Shown here piece by piece: positions 5,923 to 6,265 of a stretch of 6,265 nucleotides of DNA. The stretch covers positions 1-6,265 of the forward strand of contig JAOUOK010000116.1 of assembly GCA_029880425.1 (NCBI GenBank). Direction: 5' to 3'. This DNA comes from Gammaproteobacteria bacterium (GTDB taxonomy: Bacteria; Pseudomonadota; Gammaproteobacteria; UBA6429; Thiohalophilaceae). Both the position numbers and the translations under genes were made by a program. The notes beneath the pieces are model-generated. The model was given only the letters and a program-made list of their open reading frames with translations. It had not been told where the DNA came from and made no database searches. Positions within the stretch are counted from its first letter, which is position 1. The number at the start of each line of letters is the position of its first letter.

Positions 5923-5944
5923 GGAGCGGGGATTTTCCACCTGT
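5923..5944 (+). promoter_or_regulatory. leader hairpin upstream of alaC
   Basis: GGTGGA and TCCACC form a perfect 6-bp stem around a 10-nt G-rich loop, about 55 bp before the alaC start. There is no T-run, so it is not an intrinsic terminator. It may be a leader structure or have no function. Confidence 0.25.
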
Positions 5945-5998
5945 AAAATTTTGGCTGCATTTAGGCCCAATTAACTAATTTTCGAGCTGGATACCCCC

Positions 5999-6265
5999 TT
6001 GATAGAAGATTTTCCAAGAATAAAAAGATTACCGCCCTATGTCTTTAATATTGTAAATGAATTAAAGGCCGAGGCACGCGCTCGGGGTGAAGATATTATT
6101 GATTTCGGGATGGGAAATCCTGATCAAGCCACACCTCAACATATTGTCGATAAACTGATAGAAGTTGCGCAGCGTCCAGATACACACCGTTATTCACTAT
6201 CACGTGGGATTCCACGTTTACGTCGCGCCATCGCTAACTGGTATAAATCACGCTACGACGTTGAT
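5999..6265 (+). CDS. alaC: AlaC-type pyridoxal-phosphate aminotransferase (5' part, runs off the window)
   Basis: The first 89 codons of a class I/II aminotransferase are present and closely match E. coli AlaC, a glutamate-pyruvate transaminase forming alanine. Recognisable segments are RLPPYVFN (10-17), [11 protein letters not shown] (32-42), [22 protein letters not shown] (57-78, given in part) and the end NWYKSRYDV. The PLP lysine and most of the active site lie beyond the window, so substrate preference cannot be read. I chose TTG at 5999: no ATG occurs before the conserved core, an in-frame stop is at 5972-5974, and a GAG/TGGA ribosome site lies about 7 bp upstream. CTG at 5987 is an alternative. 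A role paired with the divergent DUF498 gene is unproven. Confidence 0.88.
   Translation, partial: MIEDFPRIKRLPPYVFNIVNELKAEARARGEDIIDFGMGNPDQATPQHIVDKLIEVAQRPDTHRYSLSRGIPRLRRAIANWYKSRYDVD

Noticed and set aside
5898..5978. 26-codon ORF (begins MLPALLTGW) in the alaC leader, possible leader peptide
   Set aside because: It has five leucines but no run of regulatory codons, no Shine-Dalgarno sequence, and no terminator/antiterminator pair downstream.

Overview
The window is an ordinary gammaproteobacterial housekeeping block followed by an unusual gene-poor stretch. By eye it is AT-rich (roughly 57-60% A+T). Encoded proteins resemble Escherichia coli and Pseudomonas orthologues along their whole length, and the order ftsH-folP-glmM-tpiA-secG-tRNA-Leu is the arrangement known from Pseudomonas-type gammaproteobacteria (E. 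coli has the same order without tpiA). I cannot name the genus.

Layout. 1-960: 3' half of ftsH (membrane AAA+ zinc protease), closed by a strong intrinsic terminator. 1145-3325: folP (dihydropteroate synthase) and glmM (phosphoglucosamine mutase), 24 bp apart and probably cotranscribed. 3439-4559: tpiA (triosephosphate isomerase) and secG (Sec translocon subunit), behind a plausible sigma-70 promoter. 4570-4654: tRNA-Leu(GAG), 10 bp after secG, followed by a strong terminator. 5365-5808 (minus strand): a Mth938/DUF498-domain protein. 5999-6265: 5' end of an AlaC-type aminotransferase, divergent from it.

The stretch 4693-5364 has no credible protein gene. It first holds several small inverted repeats (4693-4790), then a 24-nt imperfect copy of the 3' end of the tRNA-Leu gene (4804-4827), then an AT-rich region with a perfect 16-bp palindrome (4937-4952) and a consensus TATAAT (4980-4985). 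Directly downstream, nine A(N)GGA motifs plus a GGGGA lie within about 140 nt (4994-5129), several in the loops of predictable hairpins, followed by about 180 nt rich in further stem-loops. This is the architecture of a CsrB/RsmY/RsmZ-type small RNA that sequesters the translational regulator CsrA/RsmA. It is the main discovery candidate: no protein gene explains it, and the upstream palindrome sits where an activator such as a GacA/UvrY/LetA-type regulator could bind.

The housekeeping genes serve protein quality control (FtsH), folate synthesis (FolP), amino-sugar supply for the cell wall (GlmM), central carbon flow (TpiA), protein export (SecG) and translation (tRNA-Leu). If the RNA call is right, the window also holds a global post-transcriptional regulator. 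Conserved gene order ends exactly at the tRNA gene, and the degenerate tRNA 3'-end copy suggests a past integration or duplication there.
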